This document shows positions 39,679 through 48,523 of a stretch of DNA of 64,000 bases, in pieces. Origin of the DNA: Pseudonocardia benzenivorans CB1190 (GTDB lineage Bacteria; Actinomycetota; Actinomycetes; Mycobacteriales; Pseudonocardiaceae); contig NC_015312.1 in assembly GCF_000196675.2 (NCBI RefSeq), forward strand, positions 1,922,001-1,986,000, given 5' to 3'. The notes beneath the pieces were generated by a model. The model was not told the DNA's origin, ran no database searches, and saw only the letters and a list, made by a program, of their open reading frames with translations. Numbering within the stretch: the stretch's first letter is position 1; every line of letters starts with the position of its first letter. Made by a program: the position numbers and the translations under genes.

Positions 39679-41882
39679 AGCAGGTCGTGCAGAACTACAA
39701 GAGCGGCGAGCTGGCACTGCTCGACGTTCCCGAGCCGATGTGCAAGCCGGGCGGTGTCCTGGTGCGCACGCTGTACTCGCTCATCTCCACCGGGACGGAG
39801 ATGATGAAGGTCGGCGAGGCGAGCATGTCGCTGATCGGGAAGGCCAAGGCGCGACCCGACCAGGTCGCCAAGGTCGTGCAGAGCGTCTCGACGCAGGGCC
39901 TGGCGGCCACCTACCGCAAGGTGGCGGGCAAGCTCGACTCCTGGACCCCGCTGGGCTACTCGACCTGCGGCGTCGTCGAGGAGGTCGGCGAGGGGGTCCG
40001 CGACGTGAAGGTCGGCGACCTCGTCGCCTGTGCCGGCAACGAGCACGCGCTGCACGCCGAGCTGAACTGGGTGCCGGTCAACCTCTACAGCCCGCTGCCC
40101 GCGGGGCTGGACGCGAGCCACGCCGCCTTCGGCACCGTCGGCGCGATCGCCATGCAGGGCGTCCGGCGCGGCGAGCCGCAGCTCGGAGACGTCGCGCTCG
40201 TCGTCGGCCTCGGCCTGATCGGCCAGCTCGTCGTCCAGCTGCTCGTCGCAGCCGGCGTGAAGGTACTGGGCGTGGACCCCGACCCGTCGCGCTGCGCGTT
40301 GGCGGAGAAGCTCGGCGCGTCCGTGTGCAGTGCGCCGTCGTCGGGCGTGGTCGACGCGGCCGTCGCCGACATCACGGGTGGCCATGGTGTCGACCAGGTC
40401 TACCTGGCCGCCGGCGGCAGCAGCAACGAGCCCGTCGAGCTGGCCGCGAGGCTCAGCCGCGACCGTGGCACGGTCGTCGACATCGGCAAGACCCGCCTCG
40501 ACCTGCCGTGGAACGCCTACTACGAGAAGGAGCTCGACGTCCGGTTCTCACGGTCGTACGGGCCCGGCCGCTACGACCCGTCCTACGAGCTGGAGGGTCG
40601 CGACTACCCGATCGGCTACGTGCGCTGGACCGAGCGCCGCAACCTCGAGTGCTTCCTCGACCTCGCCGCCCGCGGCCGGGTCGACGTCGAGCCGCTGGTC
40701 TCGCACGTGGCGGACTTCGACGACGCCGTCGAGACCTACCGCGGCCTGGAGTCCGGTGACCTCAAGGCCGTCGCGGTGCTGTTCCGCTACCCGCAGCGCC
40801 CCGACGGCGCGCCCGCCCCGGTCGCCGCGGTCGCCCCGGCGACGACCCGCCCCGTGACGCCCCTCCCGCAGCAGCGCCGCCCGGCGGTCCCGCTGGGCCG
40901 GCCGCTGCGGATCGGGTTCGTCGGTGCCGGCAACTACGCGACATCGATGCTGCTGCCGCACCTCGCGGAGCGCCCCGACGCCGAGCTCGCCAGGGTCGTC
41001 ACGACCTCGGCGCTGTCGGCGGCGAACGCCCGCCGCAAGTTCGGCTTCGCCGAGAGCTCGACCGACCTCGGCGACGTGCTCGACGACCCGTCGATCGACG
41101 CGGTGTTCGTCGTGACGCGGCACAGCTCGCACGCGGCGCTGACCCGCCGCGCCCTGCTCGCGGGCAAGGCGGTGTTCGTCGAGAAGCCGCTCGCGCTCGA
41201 CGAGGCCGGGCTGCGCTCGGTGCTCGACGCGGTGGCGGAGTCGGGCAACGACCGGCTGCAGGTCGGCTTCAACCGCCGCTTCGCCCCGCTGCTGGTGGAG
41301 TCGTCGCGGCGGTTGGGCCGCCGGGTCGGCCCGGCGACCGTCCGCTACCTGGTCAACGCGGGCCGTCTCGACGCGCAGAGCTGGTACCTGCGCAGCGCCA
41401 CCGAGGGCTCCCGCTTCGCGGGGGAGGGCGGCCACTTCATCGACACCGTCAGCTGGCTGCTCGGCGCCGATCCGGTCTCGGTGTACGCCGCGGCCACGCC
41501 GAGCCAGGAGGACCTGCACGCCGTCCTCACCTACCCGGACGGATCGACCGCGGTGATCACCTACGCGACGTCGGGCGCCGCGCGGTTCCCCAAGGAGACG
41601 ATCGAGGTGCTGGCCGACGGCTCGGTGCTGCGGTTCGACGACTTCGCCCGCGCCGGCGTGCACGGTCCCCGCAGGTGGACGTCGTCGCGGATCCCACACG
41701 GGCGCGACAAGGGCCAGGCCGCGCAGGTCGCGGCGTTCGTCGCCGCCGCCCGCACGGGCGGGCCGTTCCCGACGTCGGTGGCATCGCTGGCCGCGACGAC
41801 CCGCGCGACGCTCGCCGTCGACGCGAGCCTCGCGAGCGGTGCCACCGTGCGGCTCGACGCCGCGGTGGGTGCGCCGTCGTGA
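39675..41882 (+). CDS. Bi-domain oxidoreductase: zinc-type MDR dehydrogenase plus Gfo/Idh/MocA
   Basis: 735 residues, two NAD(P) enzymes in one chain. Residues 1-365 are a medium-chain dehydrogenase (YSLISTGTEMMKVGEASM, GYSTCGVVEEVGEGV, LVVGLGLIGQLVVQLLVAAG). After a Pro/Ala linker, residues about 410-735 are Gfo/Idh/MocA (RIGFVGAGNYATSMLLPHLA, KAVFVEKPLALDE, LQVGFNRRFAP). Such fusions sit in EPS loci near heparinase-type lyases and asnB; they are thought to form unusual sugar acids, but no reaction is proven. Overlaps asnB and the heparinase gene. Confidence 0.88.
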   Translation: MKQVVQNYKSGELALLDVPEPMCKPGGVLVRTLYSLISTGTEMMKVGEASMSLIGKAKARPDQVAKVVQSVSTQGLAATYRKVAGKLDSWTPLGYSTCGVVEEVGEGVRDVKVGDLVACAGNEHALHAELNWVPVNLYSPLPAGLDASHAAFGTVGAIAMQGVRRGEPQLGDVALVVGLGLIGQLVVQLLVAAGVKVLGVDPDPSRCALAEKLGASVCSAPSSGVVDAAVADITGGHGVDQVYLAAGGSSNEPVELAARLSRDRGTVVDIGKTRLDLPWNAYYEKELDVRFSRSYGPGRYDPSYELEGRDYPIGYVRWTERRNLECFLDLAARGRVDVEPLVSHVADFDDAVETYRGLESGDLKAVAVLFRYPQRPDGAPAPVAAVAPATTRPVTPLPQQRRPAVPLGRPLRIGFVGAGNYATSMLLPHLAERPDAELARVVTTSALSAANARRKFGFAESSTDLGDVLDDPSIDAVFVVTRHSSHAALTRRALLAGKAVFVEKPLALDEAGLRSVLDAVAESGNDRLQVGFNRRFAPLLVESSRRLGRRVGPATVRYLVNAGRLDAQSWYLRSATEGSRFAGEGGHFIDTVSWLLGADPVSVYAAATPSQEDLHAVLTYPDGSTAVITYATSGAARFPKETIEVLADGSVLRFDDFARAGVHGPRRWTSSRIPHGRDKGQAAQVAAFVAAARTGGPFPTSVASLAATTRATLAVDASLASGATVRLDAAVGAPS

Positions 41883-43867
41883 CGGGTCCGGGCTGGTACC
41901 TGCGGCGGCTCTCGCGGATGGGGCCCGCGGAGATCGCGGGCCGAGCGGTCACGGCCGTCCGCAGCCGGCGGTTCCGCACGTCGTTCCCGGTCCCGGCCCC
42001 GCTCACGACACGGGCCGTGCCCGCGCCGCTGCCCCCGGGCACGTTCGACGGACTGCCCCCCGACGTCGTCGCGGCACTCCTCGCGACGGCCGGCGAGCTG
42101 ATGGCCGGCCGGGCCGAGTACTTCGGCGTCGTCCGCGACGACATGGAGCTGCCGGACTGGACCTTCGACCCGAAGACGGGACGCCGGGCCCCGGCCGACG
42201 CCTACGCGTTCGACGTCCCCTACCGCGACGAGGACGCCGTCGGCGACATCAAGCAGATCTGGGAGCCGTCGCGCCACCAGCACCTGACGGTCCTCGCCGC
42301 GGCCTATGCCGTCACCGGCGACGACCGCTACGCCCACCGCGTCGCCGACCACCTCAAGTCGTGGTGGGCGGCGAACCCGCCGCTGCGCGGGCCGCACTGG
42401 CTCGGCGGCATCGAGCTGGGCATCCGGCTGCTGAGCTGGGTGTGGGTGCGCCGGCTGCTCGCGGGCTGGGACGGCGCCGCGGCGCTGTTCGAGCAGAACC
42501 CGGTGGCCGTCGAGCAGGTCGGCGCGCACCAGCGCTGGCTCACCGTGTTCCCCAGCCGCGGCTCGTCGGCCAACAACCACGTCATCGCCGAGCTCGCCGG
42601 TCAGGTCGCGGCGTCGGCGGCGTTCCCGTGGTTCGCCGAGTCCCGCGGCTGGGGCGCCGACGCGATGCGCGCGCTGGACCACCACCTGACCGCCAACACC
42701 TTCGGCTCCGGGCTCAACCGCGAGCTCGCGAGCGAGTACCACGGCCTGGTGCTGGAGCTGGGGCTCGCGGCCGCCGTCGAGGCCGACGCCGCGGGCGCCG
42801 ACGTACCGCCGGCGGTGTGGGAGACGTTGCGCCGCATGACCGACGCACTCGCCGCGATCGTCGACACCCGGCTGCGTCCGCCGCGGCAGGGCGACGCCGA
42901 CGACGGGCACGGCCTGGTCCTCGACGGGACCGCGGTGGACCGCTGGGGCTCGCTGCTCGCGACCGGCGCCGCCCTGTTCGGCGCCTGCGACTGGTGGCCC
43001 CCCGCGGGCGGGACCGACGTCCGCACCGCCGCGCTGGCCGCGCTCGCGCGACCGGTCGTCGTGTCGGGGACGCGGCCGTGGTCGCGACCGGTCCAGCTCG
43101 CCGACGCGGGCATGACGGTGCTGCGCGCGGCGTCGCCGGGCGGCGAGGTGTGGGTGCGCTGCGACGCGGGCCCGCACGGCTTCCTCGCGATCGCCGCGCA
43201 CGCCCACGCCGACGCGCTGTCGGTCGAGGTCCGCCACGACGGCGTCGACGTCCTCGCCGATCCCGGGACCTACTGCTACCACGGCGAACCGGCCTGGCGG
43301 CGCTACTTCCGCTCGACGGCCGGGCACAACACCCTGGAGTTGCACGGCCGCGACCAGTCGCGGTCGGGCGGCCCCTTCCTCTGGGTCCGGCACGCCCGCA
43401 GCCGCCTCGTCGAGCTGGACACACCGGTGGGCGGGACGGCCCGGTGGGTCGGCGAGCACGACGGGTACCGCGACCGTGCGGGCAACGTCCATCGCCGCAC
43501 CGTGGAGCTCGGCGCCGACGGCGCGCTGCGCATCGTCGACGAGGTGACCGGACCCGCCGCCGACTGCCGCCTGGCGTTCCACCTCGGGCCGCAGATCGAC
43601 GTCGACCTGGTGGGCGACGTGGCGATGCTGTCGTGGCCCGCGGGCGGCGCGACCCGGCACGGTCGCCTCGACCTGCCCGGGTCGCTCACGTGGACCCGCC
43701 ACCGCGGCGAGACCGCACCGCCCGCCGGCTGGTACTCGGAGGGGTTCGGACGCAAGCAGCCGTCCGTCACGCTGATCGGCTCCGGCCGCTGTGGTGGCGC
43801 CGCGGGGCCGCTGCGGACGACGCTGGTCGTCGACACGACGAGCTCGACCGGGAGTGGTCCTGGATGA
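41879..43867 (+). CDS. Heparinase II/III-family (alginate-lyase-like) protein
   Basis: 662 residues from GTG 41879, GTGA overlap. Alpha/alpha-barrel at about 70-400 with WEPSRHQHLTVLAAAYAVTG, HWLGGIELGIRLLSWVWVRR and GSSANNHVIAELAG; beta-sheet catalytic domain with AAHAHADALSVEVRHDG and DPGTYCYHGEPAWRRYFRST. These are the conserved Asn, His and Tyr of uronate lyases. No signal peptide visible, so action may be in the cytoplasm. Encoded amid synthesis genes, so it likely trims or modifies the polymer made here; the uronate dehydrogenase fits. Confidence 0.87.
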   Translation: MTGPGWYLRRLSRMGPAEIAGRAVTAVRSRRFRTSFPVPAPLTTRAVPAPLPPGTFDGLPPDVVAALLATAGELMAGRAEYFGVVRDDMELPDWTFDPKTGRRAPADAYAFDVPYRDEDAVGDIKQIWEPSRHQHLTVLAAAYAVTGDDRYAHRVADHLKSWWAANPPLRGPHWLGGIELGIRLLSWVWVRRLLAGWDGAAALFEQNPVAVEQVGAHQRWLTVFPSRGSSANNHVIAELAGQVAASAAFPWFAESRGWGADAMRALDHHLTANTFGSGLNRELASEYHGLVLELGLAAAVEADAAGADVPPAVWETLRRMTDALAAIVDTRLRPPRQGDADDGHGLVLDGTAVDRWGSLLATGAALFGACDWWPPAGGTDVRTAALAALARPVVVSGTRPWSRPVQLADAGMTVLRAASPGGEVWVRCDAGPHGFLAIAAHAHADALSVEVRHDGVDVLADPGTYCYHGEPAWRRYFRSTAGHNTLELHGRDQSRSGGPFLWVRHARSRLVELDTPVGGTARWVGEHDGYRDRAGNVHRRTVELGADGALRIVDEVTGPAADCRLAFHLGPQIDVDLVGDVAMLSWPAGGATRHGRLDLPGSLTWTRHRGETAPPAGWYSEGFGRKQPSVTLIGSGRCGGAAGPLRTTLVVDTTSSTGSGPG

Positions 43868-45420
43868 CCCGCACCGCGCGCCGCCACCGGTTGGCGCTCC
43901 TGCTGTGCCTGCTGGCGGTCGTCGCGGGCTGCACGTCGACGCCGTCCCCCGGTGGGTCCGGAGGTCCGCCCGCGACCGGTGGGGGCGCGAGCGCCCCGGC
44001 CGGGCTGCCGGCCGGCCCACCCGCCGCGGTGTGCGACAACACCGAGCCGGGCCCGGCGACGGCACCGCCGGGCGCCGTCGTGATCGACCCGGCCGTCCCG
44101 GGCGATCTCGTCGCCAAGACCGACGCGAGTCCGCCCGGCACGACGTTCTGGCTGGGCCCGGGCGTGCACACGTTGGGCACCCACCAGTTCGACCAGGTCT
44201 CGCCGAAGGACGGTGACGTGTACACCGGGGCGCCGGGGGCGATCGTCGACGGCAAGGGCGTCAACTACTACGCCTTCGCCAAGACGGCGAAGAACGTCAC
44301 CATCAGCCACCTGACCGTGCGTGGCTTCACCCCGCCGCAGGACCAGGGCGTGGTCAACCACGACTCCGGCAACGGCTGGACGATCGTCGCCAACACGATC
44401 GAGGACAACGGCGGCGCCGGACTCATGGCAGGCGCGCACCAGCAGGTCCGGGGCAACTGCCTGCGCAACAACGGCCAATACGGCCTCAACGCCTACCAGC
44501 CCGGCAACGGCATCACCGGTCTCGTCGTCGAGGGCAACGAGATCGTCGGCAACAACACCGGGGACTGGGAGACGAAGGTCCCCGGCTGCGGGTGCAGCGG
44601 CGGCATGAAGTTCTGGTCGGTCGACGGCGCCGACGTCCGCGGCAACTGGATCCACGCAAACCACGGACCCGGCATCTGGGCCGACACCAACGACAACGAC
44701 TTCCTCATCGAGGGCAACCTCATCGAGAACAACGACGCCGAGGCCGTCTTCTACGAGACCAGCTACAACCTCGTGATGCGCGACAACCTGGTGCGCGGCA
44801 ACGCCATGGTCGCGGGCAAGGCGAAGGCGGCGCAGCAGGACGCGTTCCCGGTCGGGGCCGTGTACCTCAGCGAGTCCGGTGGCGAGCCGCGCATCAAGGC
44901 GCGCACCGCCGAGATCGACATCTCCGGCAACCGCTTCGAGAACAACTGGGGTGGGATCGTCGCGTGGGAGAACGCGGACCGCTTCTGCAACAGTCCGGCC
45001 AACACCTCGACGGGCGTCTGCACGCTGCTGGTGCCCGACGTCGCGACGTGCGTGCAGCCGGGCATCGCGACCCCGCCGCTCTACGACGACTGTCGCTGGA
45101 AGACCCAGAACGTCGACGTCCACGACAACACGTTCGTCGCCGACCCGGCCGTGGTCGGCTGCGACCCCCGCTACGCGTCCCGCAGCGCGGTCCTGTCGAA
45201 CTACGGCACGTACCCCGACTGGTCGCCCTACCACGGCGAGGTCATCCAGAAGGCGATCAGCACCGCCCAGCACAACACCTGGGCCAACAACACCTACCAG
45301 GGCAACTGGTCGTTCGTCTTCGGCGCCGTCGAGGTCGCGGTGAGCGCGGCCGACTGGCAGAACACCCAGAAGCAGGACGTGGGCAGCACGTTCACCGCGG
45401 ACGACGCGGCGAGGTGCTGA
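43864..45420 (+). CDS. Beta-helix lipoprotein (right-handed parallel beta-helix)
   Basis: 518 residues, ATGA overlap. Lipoprotein signal: RHRLALLLCLLAVVAGC, lipobox VAGC with cysteine at about residue 22, then a Gly/Ser/Pro linker. From about residue 55 onward it is a right-handed beta-helix: NVTISHLTVRGFTPP, WTIVANTIEDNGGAGLM, GNWIHANHGPGIWADTNDND and repeated N/G-rich turns. Several cysteines in the C-terminal part. Similar folds bind or cleave polysaccharides. Exported, lipid-anchored; EPS-processing or attachment role inferred from the neighbours. Confidence 0.88.
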   Translation: MTRTARRHRLALLLCLLAVVAGCTSTPSPGGSGGPPATGGGASAPAGLPAGPPAAVCDNTEPGPATAPPGAVVIDPAVPGDLVAKTDASPPGTTFWLGPGVHTLGTHQFDQVSPKDGDVYTGAPGAIVDGKGVNYYAFAKTAKNVTISHLTVRGFTPPQDQGVVNHDSGNGWTIVANTIEDNGGAGLMAGAHQQVRGNCLRNNGQYGLNAYQPGNGITGLVVEGNEIVGNNTGDWETKVPGCGCSGGMKFWSVDGADVRGNWIHANHGPGIWADTNDNDFLIEGNLIENNDAEAVFYETSYNLVMRDNLVRGNAMVAGKAKAAQQDAFPVGAVYLSESGGEPRIKARTAEIDISGNRFENNWGGIVAWENADRFCNSPANTSTGVCTLLVPDVATCVQPGIATPPLYDDCRWKTQNVDVHDNTFVADPAVVGCDPRYASRSAVLSNYGTYPDWSPYHGEVIQKAISTAQHNTWANNTYQGNWSFVFGAVEVAVSAADWQNTQKQDVGSTFTADDAARC

Positions 45421-45421
45421 G

Positions 45422-46684
45422 ATGACGACGGTCGACCCCGCCGCGAGGCGCCCCACACCGGCGACGGCCCCCCGCCGCCCGTTCCCGGTGCCGCCCGCCG
45501 AGCCGCCGGTGCCGCGGCTCGTCGCCGTCGTGTGGACGCTGATGGTGGTCAACACCCTGGGCTTCACCACGGTCGCCCAGATCATCCCGTTCCCGCGGCA
45601 GGTCGGCCAGGTCGTCACGATGGGCGCCCTGGTCGCCGCGCTCGGCCTCGCCCTGCTGCTCAACCCGCGGATCCGGATCCGGCCGACCGCCTACCTGCTG
45701 TTCCTGACGCTCATCCTCGTCCTGAGCATCGTGTCGAGCCTGCGGCTGGAGTCGGGCTACGGCGCCCTGTTCCGGTGCTTCCGGCTCACCCTGTTCGTGA
45801 CCACGCTGTGGCTGCTGACGCCGTGGTGGCGCGGTGACCTGAGGTTCGTCGGGTACCACCTGCGGGCGCTCGTCGTCGTGCTCGGGTCGGTCCTCCTCGG
45901 GTTGCTGATCTCGCCCGGTTCGGCGTTCTCCGGTCCCGACGGTCGCCTCGTCGGGGCGATCTGGCCCATCCCGGCGCCCCAGGTCGGCATGTACTGCGCG
46001 ATCACCATCGGCCTGTGCGTGCTGCTGTGGATCGGAAAGGTCCTGCCCGGCCGGACGGCGGCCGTCGTGGCCGTGCCCGCTCTCGCGCTGCTGCTGCTCA
46101 GCCACACCCGGACGTCGCTGCTCGGGCTCGTGGTGGGACTCGCGGTCGCCGGTCTGAGCGTCGCCACCACCAGCAGACGGGCCAGACGGGCGTTCGCGGG
46201 CGGGATCGCGGTGGCGGGGGGCGCCGCGCTGCTGTTCAGCGGCGTGATCATCACGTGGCTGGCCCGCGGGCAGGACGCCGACCAGCTCGCCAGCCTCACG
46301 GGCCGGGCCAACGTCTGGGACCAGCTGCTCGCCCGGCCCCGCACCCTCGACGAGCTGCTCATCGGCGTCGGGCTCACGGACAAGTCGTACGGCGGCCTGC
46401 CGATCGACAACGCGTGGCTCGCGGTGTTCAACGAGGAGGGCTGGATCGGCATCGTCCTGGTCGTCGCGATGCTGCTGACGCTGCTGGGCGTCGCGGTCCT
46501 GCGCCCGCCGTCGATCGGCCGGACCTGCGCGATCTTCATCGTCGTGTACGGGATCACCGCCTCCTACACCGAGGTCGGTCTCGGCGACGCGTCGCCGTAC
46601 CTGCTCAACATGGCGGTGGCCGCCTCGCTGCTCGTGCACCGCCGCAACACCTCGCCGGAGCAGCCGGTGGCGGGAACCGGATGA
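45422..46684 (+). CDS. O-antigen ligase/polymerase-like membrane protein
   Basis: 420 residues, about ten hydrophobic helices. The Wzy/WaaL-type region LLLSHTRTSLLGLVVG lies near residue 225, and the external loop has LTGRANVWDQLL, then LLIGVGLTDKSYG and IDNAWLAVFNEEGWIG. It polymerises or ligates the repeat unit outside the membrane; with Wzx, Wzz-like and priming transferase present, polymerase is likely. One base separates it from the lipoprotein stop; ATGA overlaps the next gene. Confidence 0.85.
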   Translation: MTTVDPAARRPTPATAPRRPFPVPPAEPPVPRLVAVVWTLMVVNTLGFTTVAQIIPFPRQVGQVVTMGALVAALGLALLLNPRIRIRPTAYLLFLTLILVLSIVSSLRLESGYGALFRCFRLTLFVTTLWLLTPWWRGDLRFVGYHLRALVVVLGSVLLGLLISPGSAFSGPDGRLVGAIWPIPAPQVGMYCAITIGLCVLLWIGKVLPGRTAAVVAVPALALLLLSHTRTSLLGLVVGLAVAGLSVATTSRRARRAFAGGIAVAGGAALLFSGVIITWLARGQDADQLASLTGRANVWDQLLARPRTLDELLIGVGLTDKSYGGLPIDNAWLAVFNEEGWIGIVLVVAMLLTLLGVAVLRPPSIGRTCAIFIVVYGITASYTEVGLGDASPYLLNMAVAASLLVHRRNTSPEQPVAGTG

Positions 46685-47919
46685 GCGCCGCGTCCGCGCG
46701 CCACGTCATGGTGGTGCACAACTGGTACCGCTCCGAGCAGCCCAGCGGCGAGGACCGCGTCGTCACCCAGGAGGTGGCGCTGCTGCGCGGGGCCGGGCAC
46801 CGCGTCTCGATGTTCGAGCGGCGCAGCGATGACATCGCGTCGATGTCCTTGCGGGACAAGGTGTCCGTCCCGCTGCGCGTGCCGTGGAACCGGCCGGTCC
46901 GCACCGAGCTCGAACGGCGGCTGCGTGCCGAGCGGCCCGACGTCGTGCACGTGCACAGCACGTTCCCGCTGCTGAGCCCGTCGGTCGTGGACGCCTGCCG
47001 GGCCACCGCGACCCCGGTCGTGGCGACGCTGCACAACTACCAGCTCGTCTGTCCGGTCGGCAGCCTCTACCGCGACGGCGCCACGTGCACCGACTGCGCG
47101 CGTGGGCTTCCCGTGCCGGCGGTGCGCCACGGCTGCTACCGCGGCTCGCGGGTGCTCAGCGTGCCCGTGGCGCTGGGGACGGCGGTCAACCGCCGTCGGT
47201 GGCTCGAGGCTGTCGACCGCTTCTTCTGCATCTCCGCCGCCCAACGCGCGACGCTGACGGAACTGGGCGTCCCCGGCGACCGGCTGTCGGTGAAGTACAA
47301 CTTCGTCGACGACCCGGAGGCGGTCCGGGCGGGACCGGGCGAGCACGTCCTGTTCGTCGGCAGGCTCACCGCGGAGAAGGGCGTCGGCACGCTCATGGCC
47401 GCCTGGGACCGCGTCCCGGCCGCGGTCCGGGCGCGGCTGCCGCTCGTCGTCGTCGGTTCCGGCCCGATGCAGGACGACGTCGGGCGCTGGGCGGCCGGCC
47501 GGTCCGACGTCCGCGTCCTCGGCCTGCAGCCTCCGCAGCGGTGCGCCGAGCTGACCGCGCAGGCCGCCACCGTCCTCGCGCCCTCGGTGTGGCAGGAGGC
47601 GTTCGGCCTGGTCGTCGTGGAGGCGATGGCTGCAGGTGTCCCGCCCGTGGCGTCGGCGACGGGGGCGCTCCCCGAGCTCGTCGACGACGGTCGCACCGGG
47701 CTGCTGCACCGTCCGGACGACGCCGCGGACCTCGCCGCGCGGATCGTGGACGTGCTCGATCCGGCCCGCAACGCCGCGATGGGGGTCGACGCCCGCGAGC
47801 GCTACGACCGCGACTTCTCGCCCGCCGCCGGCCTGGCCGGGCTGCTCGCCGGGTACGACGCCGCGATCGCGCACCGCGGCGCCGGCGTGGCGCTGCCCGC
47901 GGAGCGCCTCGCACGGTGA
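46681..47919 (+). CDS. Glycosyltransferase family 4
   Basis: 412 residues from ATG 46681. N-terminal MVVHNWYRSEQPSGEDRVVT, typical of EPS GT4 proteins; the donor-binding half contains VLFVGRLTAEKGVGTLMAAW and SVWQEAFGLVVVEAMAAG (the EX7E motif). No membrane helix, so it acts on the inner face. It is the last gene of the rightward arm; 28 bp from the convergent acyltransferase stop. Confidence 0.9.
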   Translation: MSAASARHVMVVHNWYRSEQPSGEDRVVTQEVALLRGAGHRVSMFERRSDDIASMSLRDKVSVPLRVPWNRPVRTELERRLRAERPDVVHVHSTFPLLSPSVVDACRATATPVVATLHNYQLVCPVGSLYRDGATCTDCARGLPVPAVRHGCYRGSRVLSVPVALGTAVNRRRWLEAVDRFFCISAAQRATLTELGVPGDRLSVKYNFVDDPEAVRAGPGEHVLFVGRLTAEKGVGTLMAAWDRVPAAVRARLPLVVVGSGPMQDDVGRWAAGRSDVRVLGLQPPQRCAELTAQAATVLAPSVWQEAFGLVVVEAMAAGVPPVASATGALPELVDDGRTGLLHRPDDAADLAARIVDVLDPARNAAMGVDARERYDRDFSPAAGLAGLLAGYDAAIAHRGAGVALPAERLAR

Positions 47920-47947
47920 GGACGCTCGCCGGCCTGCGCGCGAGCGG

Positions 47948-48523
47948 TCAGCCGGCCGTCGGCCGCGCGCGACGGGCCGTCTCGAGCGCGTCGGCGCCGT
48001 CGAGCCGGCGGACCGCCCTCGCCGGCACACCGGCGACGAGCGTGTCGGGCGCGACGTCGTCGACGACGACGGCACCCGCGGCGACCACGGCCCCCGGGCC
48101 GACCGTGACGCCGGGCAGGACGGTGGCGTTCGCGCCGATCCACGCGCCTCGCCCCACGGTGACCGGCCGGGCGGTGACGGCTCCGGCCCGGTGGGAGGTC
48201 GGGCCGACTGCGTGGGTGGAGGTGACGACGGTGACGCCGTGGCCGATCGTGACACCGTCGCCGAGCGTGACGGTGCCCTCGAGATCGAAGTAGCAGCGAC
48301 GGTTGACGAAACAGTTCTCGCCCACCCTCAGGTTCGCGGCGCGGCTGAAGTACGTGCCGCCGTGGAAGCTGCTCGACCGGGGCAGGCGGGCCCCGCTGGC
48401 CCGCAGCAGCGCCGACCGCAACCGCCGCCCGACGACGTCGTCGCCGAGCAGGTCCGAAGCGGAGTTGAGCAGGTGCGTGGCGGCACGGGCGAGCGTCGAG
48501 CGGACGCGGGGCCGAGGGATCAC
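47948..48523 (-). CDS. Hexapeptide-repeat acyltransferase
   Basis: 191 residues, left-handed beta-helix family (MaeA/NodL-like O-acetyltransferase). Hexapeptide series from about residue 65: LRVGENCFVNRRCYFDLEG, VTLGDGVTIGHGVTVVTSTH (catalytic His in the TSTH), VTVGRGAWIGANATVLPGVT. It would add an acetyl group to the EPS sugars. ATGA overlap with the pyruvyltransferase; last gene of the leftward arm. Confidence 0.9.
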   Translation of the reverse strand: MIPRPRVRSTLARAATHLLNSASDLLGDDVVGRRLRSALLRASGARLPRSSSFHGGTYFSRAANLRVGENCFVNRRCYFDLEGTVTLGDGVTIGHGVTVVTSTHAVGPTSHRAGAVTARPVTVGRGAWIGANATVLPGVTVGPGAVVAAGAVVVDDVAPDTLVAGVPARAVRRLDGADALETARRARPTAG

